A DNA stretch of 64,000 bases, taken from contig QZDX01000004.1 of NCBI GenBank assembly GCA_009917555.1, positions 186,001 through 250,000 on the forward strand, written 5' to 3'. The notes under the pieces were generated by a model that ran no database searches, was not told the origin of the DNA, and worked only from the letters and a program-made list of their open reading frames with translations. The position numbers were made by a program, and so were the translations under genes. This DNA comes from a bacterium 1XD21-13. GTDB lineage: Bacteria; Bacillota; Clostridia; Lachnospirales; Lachnospiraceae. The first letter of the stretch is position 1, and each line of letters starts with the position of its first letter. This document shows, one piece after another, positions 24,223 to 33,190 of this stretch.

Positions 24223-24663
24223 ATGGCAATGACCTTTTTTGAAAAAGAGTTAAAAAAGCTGGTAGACCAAGGGCTTCCTCTTACGGACACAGCCTTTGTA
24301 GGACGCGCCTGTTATGGAAAGATTGAGGGGAATCTTCGGGCCCGGATGGAGTTTGTTTCTCCAAAGTACGCGAATCAGTACTCTGCCATAAAGGTAACCA
24401 TTTTCAATAAAAAGGAAGGTCCCATTGACAGCGTGCTTTTAAGATTTTCCGATGTGTTGGGGATCAAGAAGGTGGAAAATCTAAACTTTAAAGACGGGCT
24501 GGTGCCTTATATCTGGGCCAATGGGGGCAAGACGGAGTGGTATGTTTACAAGCCAAAGGAGGCGGATTACAAGCTTCTTGCCAAGGAAGTGGGAAGTTAT
24601 ATGGCACTCTTTGCGGAGGAAGAGATGAACCAGACTTCGGTCCTGAAGGAAATGTCACTTTAA
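24223..24663 (+). CDS. conserved element protein of unknown function (146 aa)
   Basis: A soluble alpha/beta protein. Features seen: an N-terminal helix (FFEKELKKLVDQG), TAFVGRACYGKI, a strand-rich centre and KTEWYVYKPKEADYKLLAKEVGSYMALF. This order (TDTAFVGRACY ... LRFSDVLG ... PYIWANGGKTEWYVYKP) is one I associate with uncharacterised genes of Clostridia conjugative elements. No enzyme motif. Starts 14 bases after the SpoVG-like gene. Confidence 0.6.
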   Translation: MAMTFFEKELKKLVDQGLPLTDTAFVGRACYGKIEGNLRARMEFVSPKYANQYSAIKVTIFNKKEGPIDSVLLRFSDVLGIKKVENLNFKDGLVPYIWANGGKTEWYVYKPKEADYKLLAKEVGSYMALFAEEEMNQTSVLKEMSL

Positions 24664-24787
24664 CACGCTATAAAACCATAGAGACATTGGTAGATCTGCT
24701 TCGTTTTGGGAAAAAACCTTGTTGGTATTGGTTATAGCTATTGCCGTCCGTTTTCTCTATACTTGGCTTGAAAAAGGAGGAAGGACC

Positions 24788-25096
24788 ATGGAAAAACGAA
24801 AAAATCTATGCGCCATGATTCCGGAGGAGCTTCACGGGAGAGTAAAAAGTGAGCAGGAAGCCCTGTCGCTTACCCTGCCCCAATACGTGGAGATGGTACT
24901 GGAGGAGCATTTTCAAAAAGGAGGAAAAGAGATGGCGGACGGAACAAGGACCTTAGCATTTCAGGTATCGGAGGAGCTGTTTATGAAGGTAAAGAGATAC
25001 CTGTTGGCCCACCCAAAGCTAAGCCAGAGAGAGTTTGTAACCGGCTTAATTGAAAGGGAGCTGGCACAGTTCGAGGCAGAGAATGAAGAGGCATAA
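24788..25096 (+). CDS. duplicated ribbon-helix-helix-like protein
   Basis: ATG at 24788 follows AAAAAGGAGGAAGG; an open frame back to 24719 has no ribosome site. The 102-residue product has two similar halves: residues 4-43 (KNLCAMIPEELHGRVKSEQEALSLTLPQYVEMVLEEHF) and 54-96 (RTLAFQVSEELFMKVKRYLLAHPKLSQREFVTGLIERELAQ). Each looks like an Arc/CopG-type strand-helix-helix unit, so one chain could form the whole dimeric DNA-binding unit. Possible regulator or relaxosome accessory protein. Confidence 0.6.
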   Translation: MEKRKNLCAMIPEELHGRVKSEQEALSLTLPQYVEMVLEEHFQKGGKEMADGTRTLAFQVSEELFMKVKRYLLAHPKLSQREFVTGLIERELAQFEAENEEA

Positions 25097-25137
25097 GGAA
25101 GATAAAAGGGAAATCAGAACAGAAAAAAGAAGAAAAA

Positions 25138-25174
25138 GCAAAAGAGCCGTTGCCAACGTGTAGCGGCTTTTTGC
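25138..25174 (+). terminator. terminator between the RHH-like and second SpoVG-like genes
   Basis: GCAAAAGAGCCG pairs (one extra base) with CGGCTTTTTGC. A second hairpin, CTAAAAAT/ATTTTTAG at 25186-25211, lies in the leader of the next gene. Confidence 0.65.
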
Positions 25175-25240
25175 AATAGGAGGACTCTAAAAATCCACAA
25201 GGAATTTTTAGATAGAAAAACATCAAAGGAGGAAGAAAGA

Positions 25241-25675
25241 ATGCCAAGAAGAAATGGAGAGACAGAGGGAAGAACCATAGGAGCGGATGTCCAGGAGCAG
25301 GAGAGACAGGAAAGAGAGGAAGCTTTGACCCAGGCAGAGGTTCTCCCGATTACTCATGTAAAGATTCAGGAGCGAAATGGGGTAAAAGGAGTTTTAGCAA
25401 CAGCCGATGTAGAGCTTTCAGGACTTTTTACGATTCGCAATGCCAAAATCAAGGAGGATGATTACGGGCTTACGGTGGTGATGCCAAGAACCAAGGTATC
25501 CGAATGGGGAGAGTACAAAGACGCCTGTTTCTTTACAAACCGCAGCCTGCGGGAACAGTTTGACCATGCGGTACTAAAAGCCTATGAGCAGACGCTTGGT
25601 ATACAAGAGCAGGAACAGCTTGGTTCACAAGAGCCGGAGATGGAAGAAAGCGGCATGGGTGGAATGTCGATGTAG
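25241..25675 (+). CDS. SpoVG-like protein, copy 2
   Basis: A 144-residue paralog of the 23825 product: THVKIQERNGVKGVLATADVELSGLFTIRNAKIKEDDYGLTVVMPR followed by GEYKDACFFTNRSLREQFDHAVLKAYE. The N-terminal 40 residues are Arg/Gln/Glu-rich and the C-terminus ends in GGMSM. It opens the pilus-gene block and has its own structured leader, so it may be the local regulator of that block; this is an inference from position. Confidence 0.72.
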   Translation: MPRRNGETEGRTIGADVQEQERQEREEALTQAEVLPITHVKIQERNGVKGVLATADVELSGLFTIRNAKIKEDDYGLTVVMPRTKVSEWGEYKDACFFTNRSLREQFDHAVLKAYEQTLGIQEQEQLGSQEPEMEESGMGGMSM

Positions 25676-25693
25676 CCAGGGAGGGCATAAAAG

Positions 25694-26086
25694 GTGAAGG
25701 AAGAGCTTCAGGCAGTGGTATTTTTCAGTCTTTTACTTGTCGCCGCCATCAGTGATCTTCGAAGGCGGATCATTCCCGATAGCATCAACCTTGGGATTGT
25801 CTTAACCGCGCTTTTGTGTTTTTCTCCGGTGAAGGTTTTAGGAGTTTTTGCAGCGCTTCCTTTTCTTGTGGCAGCTCTAAAAGGCGGCATGGGAGGCGGG
25901 GATGTAAAGCTGGTGGCGGCAAGCGGCTTGGTCCTGGGGTTTTATAAAACACTGTTTGGCTGTGTCACAGGACTGTGTATCCTGTTCATATTTGCTGCCG
26001 GAGGTGTCAGCGTTTGGCGACATCGGAGGGCATACCCCATGGCGCCCTTCCTGATGGCCGGATTTTTAGCGGCTTATCTGGTTTGA
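25694..26086 (+). CDS. A24-family prepilin peptidase (TadV/CpaA-like)
   Basis: A 130-residue, four-helix membrane aspartyl protease without the N-terminal methylase domain, as in Tad systems. The two catalytic aspartates are Asp21 (AISDLRRRIIPD) and Asp70 in GMGGGDVKL. It should cut leader peptides from Flp- and TadE-type prepilins; three candidate substrates are encoded in this element (23573, 32792, 33187). GTG start 18 bases after the SpoVG-like gene. First gene of the Tad-like block. Confidence 0.85.
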   Translation: MKEELQAVVFFSLLLVAAISDLRRRIIPDSINLGIVLTALLCFSPVKVLGVFAALPFLVAALKGGMGGGDVKLVAASGLVLGFYKTLFGCVTGLCILFIFAAGGVSVWRHRRAYPMAPFLMAGFLAAYLV

Positions 26087-26154
26087 GAAAACAGGGAAAA
26101 GTGTGTTTCTTTTTTTTGAATATGTCAGCGTTTGACGACAAAGGAGGAATGAGT

Positions 26155-26253
26155 ATGAAAAAAATGCTGTGTCGAGCAGGGATTTTGATTTCGGTGCTGG
26201 TAACCATGCTTTGCGTGCTGCGTCATCGCAGGAAGCATTATGGGACCCTTTGA
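26155..26253 (+). CDS. 32-aa membrane peptide
   Basis: ATG at 26155 lies 7 bases after AAGGAGG. The product is a basic-flanked hydrophobic helix with two Cys (MKKMLCRAGILISVLVTMLC) and a basic end (RHRRKHYGTL). Too short to assign; kept because of its ribosome site and membrane-helix pattern. Confidence 0.45.
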   Translation: MKKMLCRAGILISVLVTMLCVLRHRRKHYGTL

Positions 26254-26291
26254 TGAAGGAACAATAGAAAAAATAGAAAAGGGAAAGAAAG

Positions 26292-26331
26292 GCATGGCAG
26301 CTTTAAAAAAATCAGGCTGCCATGCTCTTTG
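26292..26331 (+). terminator. hairpin terminator before cpaB
   Basis: GCATGGCAGC (26292-26301) pairs perfectly with GCTGCCATGC (26316-26325); the following stretch is only partly T-rich (TCTTTGGTGTTTTTG), so termination may be incomplete. Confidence 0.6.
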
Positions 26332-26422
26332 GTGTTTTTGTAAGTTTTTCAAGGTGCGCATGAACTGCCTCACAGTGCCAAAGGCTTTCTAAGAGTATTT
26401 TTTATTTACAAGGAGGAGAAAG

Positions 26423-27319
26423 ATGAGCTTTTTAAAAAATCGAACGGTGATTGGTGTGATCTGTATTGTACTTTCCCTGGTGATCTGCTTTGGGGTGACC
26501 CCTCTATTTAACCGTTCCATGAGTCAAAAGGTGGAGATTGTCCGGGTAGTAAAGGACATTCATACAGGAGATGAGATTACAAAGGATATGGTACAAACGG
26601 TAGAGGTAGGGGGCTATCACCTTCCGGATGAGGTGCTAAGAGAGGCCGACACGGTGATTGGACGCTTTGCCTGCGGGGATTTGATGCCGGGTGATTATAT
26701 CCTAAGCTCCAAAATCGCGGATGCTCCGGCAGCGGAGAATGCCTATCTTTATCATTTAAACGGGGAGAAGCAGGCCATCTCCGTTACGGTAAAAGCCTTT
26801 GCCAACGGCTTGTCGGGAAAGCTTATGAGCGGAGATATTGTCTCTGTGATTGCCCCGGATTATCGAAAGCAGGGAGCGACCGTAATACCGGCAGAGCTTC
26901 AGTATGTGGAGGTTATCGCGGTTACGGCCAACAGCGGTTACGATGCCAACACGGGAGAGGAGAGCGAGGAGGAGGATCGAGAGCTTCCGGGAACCGTAAC
27001 CCTGTTGGTTTCGCCAGAACAGAGTAAGGTGTTAGCAGAGTTAGAGGCAGACGGGAAGCTGCACCTTTCCCTGGTGTATCGAGGGACTAGGGAGAATGCG
27101 GAAAAATTTATTGAGGCTCAGGAGGAGCTTCTTTTTGAACTTTATGCTTCCGAAGAGGATGAGACAAAAGGTGGTAAGGAGGAATCCCCAGAGGAAGAAG
27201 TAGTAGAAGGGACCGAGAACGTGCAGGAGAATCCGGAAGATACAGACGATCCTTCTAAGCAGACAGAGACTGTGAAAGAGGGTGAAAACGCCCCAAAGGA
27301 AGGGCATGAGGGAGAATAA
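26423..27319 (+). CDS. CpaB/RcpC-like Flp pilus assembly protein (SAF domain)
   Basis: A 298-residue membrane-anchored protein: signal anchor at about residues 9-26, then a SAF domain (about 38-105: VRVVKDIHTGDEITKDMVQTVEV ... VIGRFACGDLMPGDYIL) and the CpaB C-terminal domain with AISVTVKA and SGDIVSVI. CpaB/RcpC proteins are periplasmic or exterior components of Tad pilus machines. The last 70 residues are acidic low complexity, unusual for CpaB. It is followed 3 bases later by the TadZ-like ATPase gene. Confidence 0.82.
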   Translation: MSFLKNRTVIGVICIVLSLVICFGVTPLFNRSMSQKVEIVRVVKDIHTGDEITKDMVQTVEVGGYHLPDEVLREADTVIGRFACGDLMPGDYILSSKIADAPAAENAYLYHLNGEKQAISVTVKAFANGLSGKLMSGDIVSVIAPDYRKQGATVIPAELQYVEVIAVTANSGYDANTGEESEEEDRELPGTVTLLVSPEQSKVLAELEADGKLHLSLVYRGTRENAEKFIEAQEELLFELYASEEDETKGGKEESPEEEVVEGTENVQENPEDTDDPSKQTETVKEGENAPKEGHEGE

Positions 27320-27322
27320 GGG

Positions 27323-28141
27323 ATGAACTTTAAAAAGAACGGGATTTTCAGCCGCAGAGAGGAAAACGATCCGCCAAGACCCTATGGCGACTCTGAGCCC
27401 TCAAACCAGGTGTTAGCTGTCTGGGGAAGCCCTGGAAGCGGCAAGACAACCACAGCCGTAAAGCTGGCCAAGTATCTGGCAGGGAGAAAGAAAAATGTGA
27501 TTTTGTTGCTGTGTGATATGACCGCTCCTATGCTGCCCTGTATCTGTCCGCCTGGAGAGCTGGAGTGTGAGCATTCCCTGGGAAGCATCCTGGCGGCTGC
27601 AAGGGTGTCCGAATCCCTGGTGAAGCACAACCTGATTACCCATAAGAAATATGGGAACCTTGCCTTCCTTGGAATGTTAAAGGGGGAGAATGAATACACC
27701 TACCCGCCCTTTACGGCAAACCAGGCATCGGCGCTTCTTGCATGCCTTAAGGAGATAGCACCCTATATCATCATTGACTGTGGCAGCTACATTGCCAATG
27801 ACATCCTTTCGGCGGTAGCTCTGATGGAGGCGGATGCGGTACTTCGGCTGGTAAACTGCGATCTGAAAAGCATTAGCTATCTTTCCAGCCAGCTTCCCCT
27901 TCTTCGGGACAATAAATGGGATGCGGATAAACAGTATAAGGTAGCCAGCAACGTAAGGACAGACGAGGCCAGTGACCATGCGGAGCAGGTTCTTGGGACC
28001 GTAACCTTCAAGCTTTTCCATTCCCCGGAGCTTGCAAGACAGACACTGTCGGGAGACCTTCTGTCGGATTTATCCTTACGGGACAGCCGGAGCTTTCGAA
28101 AGGAACTGGAGGCCATCAGCAGGGAGGTGTTCGGATGCTAG
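27323..28141 (+). CDS. TadZ/CpaE-like P-loop ATPase
   Basis: A 272-residue MinD/ParA-type ATPase. Walker A GSPGSGKTT is at residues 35-43; a hydrophobic strand ending in DCGS (YIIIDCGSYIAND) is the Walker B/switch region. In Tad systems TadZ localises the pilus machine at the membrane. No receiver domain is present, unlike many CpaE proteins. The stop overlaps the start of cpaF, so the two are translationally coupled. Confidence 0.75.
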   Translation: MNFKKNGIFSRREENDPPRPYGDSEPSNQVLAVWGSPGSGKTTTAVKLAKYLAGRKKNVILLLCDMTAPMLPCICPPGELECEHSLGSILAAARVSESLVKHNLITHKKYGNLAFLGMLKGENEYTYPPFTANQASALLACLKEIAPYIIIDCGSYIANDILSAVALMEADAVLRLVNCDLKSISYLSSQLPLLRDNKWDADKQYKVASNVRTDEASDHAEQVLGTVTFKLFHSPELARQTLSGDLLSDLSLRDSRSFRKELEAISREVFGC

Positions 28142-29676
28142 GAGAGAAACGCGGAGGAGAATTGTTTGGCTTGGCAGGCGCGGAACCCAGAGCCGAAACC
28201 GTCCTGACAGCAACCGTAGGAGCAGCCAATGCTCAGGTCCACACAGCACCTATGGATGGGGAAGCTCCTGGCATCCTAGAGGTGGAGGAGGAAGAAGAAA
28301 CCATAGAGCTCCCGGAGGGTGGAAAAGCACTGCGTACCCATGAGCTGTTCTTTTCGCCAAAGGGCCATGCACGGGAGTTTTCCTCGGTACTTCAGGAGGT
28401 ACAGGAGTATATTTCCAGCAAGTATGCGGCTCTCGTTATGGAGGAAGGGGACGAGGAGACCAAGGCCCAGATCAAGCGCTATATCACCAAATATGTACAG
28501 GACTATCGAATCGCGGTAGAAGGGATGAGCGGTCAGGAGCTGGTAGATACGCTGTATACGGAAATGGCGGAGTTTTCTTTTCTAACCAAGTACGTGTTTG
28601 GAACAGGGATTGAAGAGATTGATATTAATAGCTGGAAGGACATTGAAATCCAGTATGCGGGCGGAGAGACGAAAAAGCTTTTGGAGCATTTTGAAAGTCC
28701 CCAGCATGCCATCAACGTTGTGCGCCGGATGCTGCACACCTCCGGCATGGTGTTAGATAACGCCAGCCCTGCGGTTTTGGGACATTTAAGTAAGAACATT
28801 CGGATTGCGGCCATGAAGACACCACTGGTGGATGAGGATGTGGGAGTAGCAGCTTCCATTCGGATTGTGAATCCCCAGTCCATGCAGGCGGGGGATTTCG
28901 TAGGAGGCGGTACGGCTACGGCAGAAATGCTGGAGTTTTTATCGGAGTGTGTGCGCTATGGAATCTCCATCTGTGTGGCAGGAGCCACCAGCTCCGGCAA
29001 GACCACCTTAATGGGATGGCTTCTTACAACCATTCCGGACAAAAAACGGATCTATACCATCGAGGCCGGCTCCAGAGAGCTGGCACTGGTGCGGGAAAGG
29101 GATGGAAAGGTGAGCAATTCCGTCATCCACACCTTGACCAGAGACAGCGAGAATGACCGCCAGAGGGTGGACCAGATCGCTCTTCTTGATATGGCATTGC
29201 GGTTCAATCCGGATGTGATTGTAGTGGGAGAAATGCGCGGTCCGGAAGCCAATGCAGCTCAGGAGGCGGCCAGGACCGGTGTGGCGGTGATTACTACCAT
29301 CCATTCCAACAGCTGTGAGGCAACCTACCGTAGAATGGTATCCCTATGCAAACGCGCGGTGGATATGAGCGATGAAACCCTCATGTCCTATGTGACGGAA
29401 GCCTATCCGATTGTGGCCTTTTGTAAGCAGCTGGAAAATCGGGAACGGCGTCTGATGGAGATCATGGAGTGTGAGATCTGTCTTGATGGCAGACGCAGGT
29501 ATCGTCCTTTGTTTCAGTATGAGATTACGGAAAACTGGATGGAGGAGGGGAAATTTGTGATAGAGGGAAGCCATAGAAAGGTCAATACCATCTCCGATGG
29601 GCTGGCAAAAAGACTGTTGGAGAATGGGATGCCGGACGGAGTACTAAAGCGCCTGAAAGGAGGGGAAAATCTATGA
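28135..29676 (+). CDS. CpaF/TadA-type pilus assembly ATPase
   Basis: A 513-residue secretion ATPase of the VirB11/GspE superfamily that powers pilus extension. Walker A GATSSGKT at 283-290, Asp box near residue 310 (YTIEAGSREL), Walker B VIVVGE at 361-366, and the His box TTIHSNSC. The first 70 residues are an acidic extension (EVEEEEETIELPEG) not needed for the ATPase. Its position between the TadZ-like and TadB-like genes confirms the Tad assignment rather than a conjugative VirB11. Confidence 0.88.
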   Translation: MLGEKRGGELFGLAGAEPRAETVLTATVGAANAQVHTAPMDGEAPGILEVEEEEETIELPEGGKALRTHELFFSPKGHAREFSSVLQEVQEYISSKYAALVMEEGDEETKAQIKRYITKYVQDYRIAVEGMSGQELVDTLYTEMAEFSFLTKYVFGTGIEEIDINSWKDIEIQYAGGETKKLLEHFESPQHAINVVRRMLHTSGMVLDNASPAVLGHLSKNIRIAAMKTPLVDEDVGVAASIRIVNPQSMQAGDFVGGGTATAEMLEFLSECVRYGISICVAGATSSGKTTLMGWLLTTIPDKKRIYTIEAGSRELALVRERDGKVSNSVIHTLTRDSENDRQRVDQIALLDMALRFNPDVIVVGEMRGPEANAAQEAARTGVAVITTIHSNSCEATYRRMVSLCKRAVDMSDETLMSYVTEAYPIVAFCKQLENRERRLMEIMECEICLDGRRRYRPLFQYEITENWMEEGKFVIEGSHRKVNTISDGLAKRLLENGMPDGVLKRLKGGENL

Positions 29677-30602
29677 CCATGATTGAGCTTTTTGCTTGTG
29701 CCGGAATGATCGTGGGCTTTTTTTGCCTGCTACATTTAAAGCCGGTGGAATTTACGGATACCTTGTTTGGTTTTCTGCTTCGAAAGCCCAGGACCTTGAA
29801 GGAGGAAATCAATGAGACCACCAGAAGAAAAAAGCCCGGCATTTTAAAAAAGGAGATTCAAAAAGCCCAGGAGATCTTAACTATGACTGGCAGAGGGAAT
29901 CGATTTTCTCTTATCTGTGCCCTAAGCCTGGCCTTCTTTTTGGCAGGAGGGTCCTTTGCCATTCTAATTGGAAATTTTTTTCTGGCTCCGGTGATGGCGG
30001 CAGGCTTCCTCTTTGTACCCTTTTGGTATGTACGTCTTACGGAGAGCCATTATAAAAAGAATGTATCTGCAGAGCTTGAGACAGCCTTGTCCATTATCAC
30101 AACGGCTTATTTAAGAAATGAGGAGCTTTTAACCGCTGTGGAAGAAAATGTCCACTATTTAAATCCGCCTGTGAACAATGTATTTCAGGACTTTTTAACC
30201 CAGGTGAAGCTGGTGAATCCGGATATGGAGGCAGCACTCAAGGTTCTAAAAGGGCGGATTGAGAATGACGTGTTCAAGGAGTGGTGTGATGCCTTAAGCG
30301 ACTGCCAGCTGGATAGAAGCTTAAAAACCACCCTGACGCCCATTGTGAACAAGATGTCCGATATGCGGATTGTAAATGCGGATCTGGAGCTTTTTGTCAC
30401 GGAGCCCAGGAAGGAATTCATCACCATGGTACTCCTGGTGCTGGGAAATATTCCACTGATGTATTTTTTAAATCAAGGCTGGTATGAGACGCTGATGTTT
30501 TCACCCATTGGCCAGATCATTCTGGCAGTGAGTGCCGCACTTATTTTTATCTGTACGGCCAGGGTAATTAAGCTTACGAAGCCATTGGAATACAGGAGGT
30601 GA
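29673..30602 (+). CDS. TadB-like type II secretion F-domain protein
   Basis: A 309-residue inner-membrane platform protein. Hydrophobic helices lie at about 4-22, 85-122 and 255-300; between them is the cytoplasmic helical F domain (ELETALSIITTAYLRNEELLTAVEENV ... DVFKEWCDALSDCQ). Overlaps cpaF by 4 bases. TadB and TadC form the platform on which the CpaF ATPase turns. Confidence 0.78.
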   Translation: MTMIELFACAGMIVGFFCLLHLKPVEFTDTLFGFLLRKPRTLKEEINETTRRKKPGILKKEIQKAQEILTMTGRGNRFSLICALSLAFFLAGGSFAILIGNFFLAPVMAAGFLFVPFWYVRLTESHYKKNVSAELETALSIITTAYLRNEELLTAVEENVHYLNPPVNNVFQDFLTQVKLVNPDMEAALKVLKGRIENDVFKEWCDALSDCQLDRSLKTTLTPIVNKMSDMRIVNADLELFVTEPRKEFITMVLLVLGNIPLMYFLNQGWYETLMFSPIGQIILAVSAALIFICTARVIKLTKPLEYRR

Positions 30603-30608
30603 TGATAG

Positions 30609-31496
30609 ATGACAACTTTGATCATGATGGGGCTTTTAGCCTTGTTTGGAATCCTCCTGGCATGGGGGCTGTTTCTTGTGGCAGCGGATCTTTTGCATCT
30701 TCCCTATCTTCGTACATCCAAGGCTATGATCAACACAGGCAGAGAAAAGAAGACAGCGGCAAAAGCGCTGGAAACCTATCTGTTAACGGTGGCCGTTCGT
30801 TTTTCTCCCTACATCCATATGGATGTCTATAAGAGAAGCCGTTTAAAACATGTGTTAAGGGCCAGCGGCCTTAATCTGGAGCCGGAGGTTTACCAAGCCT
30901 ATGCGCTGGTAAAGGCAGGAGCCGTGATGCTTGGAGTGATTCCGGCACTTGTAATCTTTCCGCTGCTTTCGATTGTTATCCTCTTCCTTTCCGTGATGGT
31001 ATATTTTCAGGAACAGGGGCGGGCGGATGCGCTTCTGGCAGAAAAGAGAGGGGCTATTGAGAGGGAGCTCCCCCGGTTTGTATCCACCATCGAGCAGGAG
31101 ATCAAAAGCAGCCGGGATGTATTATCCATTGTGGAGAGCTATAAGAAGAACGCAGGAGAGGAGTTTGCAGGAGAGCTTTATATCCTGGCAGCGGATATGC
31201 GATCCGGAAGCTATGAGGCGGCACTGACTCGGTTTGAGGCAAGATTGAATTCCCCTATGCTCTCGGATGTGGTAAGAGGTCTCATAGGTGTGCTTCGAGG
31301 AGATGACGGGGCTATGTATTTTCAGATGCTGTCCCATGACTTTAAACAGCTGGAGCTTCAAAGATTAAAAAAGGAGGCCCAGAAGATTCCGCCTAAGATT
31401 CGGGTCTACAGCTTTGTCATGTTGATGTGCTTTCTTATGATGTATCTGGTAATTATTGTGATCGAGATTATCAAGTCTATGGGAAGCATGTTTTAG
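30609..31496 (+). CDS. TadC-like type II secretion F-domain protein
   Basis: A 295-residue second platform protein. Helices at about 5-25, 95-130 and 268-290 flank the F domain (RELPRFVSTIEQEIKSSRDVLSIVESYKKNAGEEFAGELYILAADMRSGSYEAAL). It begins 6 bases after tadB with GGAGGTGATG just upstream. Together with the preceding four genes it completes the cytoplasmic-membrane core of a Tad machine. Confidence 0.78.
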   Translation: MTTLIMMGLLALFGILLAWGLFLVAADLLHLPYLRTSKAMINTGREKKTAAKALETYLLTVAVRFSPYIHMDVYKRSRLKHVLRASGLNLEPEVYQAYALVKAGAVMLGVIPALVIFPLLSIVILFLSVMVYFQEQGRADALLAEKRGAIERELPRFVSTIEQEIKSSRDVLSIVESYKKNAGEEFAGELYILAADMRSGSYEAALTRFEARLNSPMLSDVVRGLIGVLRGDDGAMYFQMLSHDFKQLELQRLKKEAQKIPPKIRVYSFVMLMCFLMMYLVIIVIEIIKSMGSMF

Positions 31497-31535
31497 AGAA
31501 CTGATATAAAAAGCAGAGAAGAAAGGAGGTGCCGG

Positions 31536-32723
31536 ATGCCTTCCAAACCGATTACCTATCATGGGGTGAATTATGCATCCAGGAGGGCGTTATGCAAGGA
31601 ATACGGAATTGATGAAAAACGGGTGGAAAGCCGCTTGCGGGCAGGGTGGACTCTTGAGGAAGCCGTTGAGACGGAAGTTGGGGAACGGGTGACCAATGGA
31701 ATTCCGGTGGAATATGAGGGTATCTCTTATCCGTCCCTAAAAAATATGGCCGAGGAGCTTGGGTTTTCCCGTTCCATCCTGCAGCAAGCCTACTATCGAA
31801 CCAAGGATATCAAAGAGGCCGTGGAATACTGCCTTAAATATGAGAAGCGGGATTTGACTGTGTGGGGAAGGACTTATCAAAGCTTGTCTGAGGTTGCGCT
31901 TCTGTTTGGAATCAGCCATTATCGGCTGACTACCCAGGTACGGGAGGGGAAGAAGCTTGAAGAAGCGGTAAAGGAGGCATTGGAGACAGAACCCATTGTC
32001 TTTGAGGGAAGGCGGTATGCTCATTTCGTTGATCTGTGCGGAGCCTATGGGATACAGCCTGTCAATGTGTATTTTAGACTGGAGTACGGAATGGATTTAA
32101 GGGAAGCCCTGACCCGCCCCATTAAGAGAACCGGTGGGAGAACGCAAATCTCCTACCAGGGCAGGGAGTATGAAAGCCAGACCGATCTGTGCCGCAGCTA
32201 TGGGATCTCCGTCTTATGTGTACGGGAACAGACACGGACAAATCCCCTGACCTTTTTAGATTCCTTTGAGGTATTAGAGGAGCTTAAGAGACGGCTTGGA
32301 ATGAAAGCAGAGGAGATGCTAAACTACATTCCCCACTGCCGCATCCGGGGAAAAAACTATAAGACAGTGGCGGAGCTGCTTCGGGAGTTTGATATTACGG
32401 CTACTGCCTTTTATAGTCGCAAGAGCCGAAGCGAGGATAAGGATGTGTTTGCGGTGCTAAAGGGAATGCAGGCAGAGACAAGACGCGCTTATGAGGTGGA
32501 AGGGCAGCCAATGCTTCGGGAGGAGGTACGGCGATTGCATTACAAGGAATACCAGATTGATAAGCTTCCAAGGTGTGAGCTTCCCAAGTATCCGAAGCTT
32601 GCAGGCTTTGACCTTGATACCAAGTGTTACGATAGCGAAAGGCTGTATTATGAACTCTTAAATAAAAAGCTTGAGGAGCAGGAACAGGTACAGGAAGAAT
32701 CATCGGTGATGAGAATTGAATAA
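31536..32723 (+). CDS. modular repeat protein, six ~48-residue HTH-like repeats
   Basis: A 395-residue soluble protein built from about six units beginning near residues 5, 57, 105, 150, 200 and 275. The unit consensus is x-G-x-x-Y-x-S-x(3)-L-C-x(2)-Y-G-I-x(4)-V-x(2)-R-L-x(2)-G-x(2)-L-E-E-A-V, best seen in units 1, 4 and 5. The pattern suggests a helix-turn-helix-type DNA-binding module like those fused to homing nucleases or phage regulators. No nuclease domain is attached. ATG follows GAAAGGAGGTG. It interrupts the Tad block between the platform genes and the TadE-like genes. Confidence 0.6.
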   Translation: MPSKPITYHGVNYASRRALCKEYGIDEKRVESRLRAGWTLEEAVETEVGERVTNGIPVEYEGISYPSLKNMAEELGFSRSILQQAYYRTKDIKEAVEYCLKYEKRDLTVWGRTYQSLSEVALLFGISHYRLTTQVREGKKLEEAVKEALETEPIVFEGRRYAHFVDLCGAYGIQPVNVYFRLEYGMDLREALTRPIKRTGGRTQISYQGREYESQTDLCRSYGISVLCVREQTRTNPLTFLDSFEVLEELKRRLGMKAEEMLNYIPHCRIRGKNYKTVAELLREFDITATAFYSRKSRSEDKDVFAVLKGMQAETRRAYEVEGQPMLREEVRRLHYKEYQIDKLPRCELPKYPKLAGFDLDTKCYDSERLYYELLNKKLEEQEQVQEESSVMRIE

Positions 32724-32791
32724 AAAGGAAGAGGTTTGGTGCATGTTAACCGATTATCCCAGAGAGGATCTGAAGGAACGGAGATGAGGAT

Positions 32792-33190
32792 GTGTTAAAA
32801 AGAGTTTTCAAGGATAAGAGAGGCGAGGGGTATCTGGATATCGCGGTATTGGTGCTGTGTATCTTCGTGGTGCTGGCGCTTTCGGTAAAGCTTCTGCCGG
32901 TGTTCATTGCCAAGCAGCAGCTGGACACCTATGCCACAGAGCTTTGTCGGGAGGCAGAGATTTGTGGACGGGTTGGGAGCGAGACGAGCCTAAGAGCGGC
33001 TGTGTTAACGGAACAGACGGGTCTGTCTCCCAAGATTGTATGGTCGAAAACAGGAAGGATACAGCTAAATGAGGAAGTAAGTGTTCGGTTGACCTATCCA
33101 TATAACCTGGGACTGTTCGGAAGCTTTGGCTCCTTTCCGGTTACGCTTAAGTCCGAGGCGTCGGGGAAATCGGAGGTGTACTGGAAATGA
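32792..33190 (+). CDS. DUF4320 / TadE-like pseudopilin
   Basis: A 132-residue protein: FKDKRGEGYLDIAVLVL (about residues 5-21) opens a transmembrane helix, followed by an extracytoplasmic domain (FIAKQQLDTYATELCREAEICGRVG ... TEQTGL ... ASGKSEVYWK), the DUF4320 pattern. The KRG-EGY-D motif fits cleavage by the A24 peptidase at 25694. GTG start because the ATG two bases earlier is followed by an early stop. Its stop overlaps the next gene's start. Confidence 0.8.
   Translation: MLKRVFKDKRGEGYLDIAVLVLCIFVVLALSVKLLPVFIAKQQLDTYATELCREAEICGRVGSETSLRAAVLTEQTGLSPKIVWSKTGRIQLNEEVSVRLTYPYNLGLFGSFGSFPVTLKSEASGKSEVYWK

Noticed and set aside
28135-29676. CpaF as the VirB11 ATPase of the T4SS
   Set aside because: It is flanked by TadZ-, TadB- and TadC-like genes, and Firmicutes T4SS of this type normally lack VirB11.
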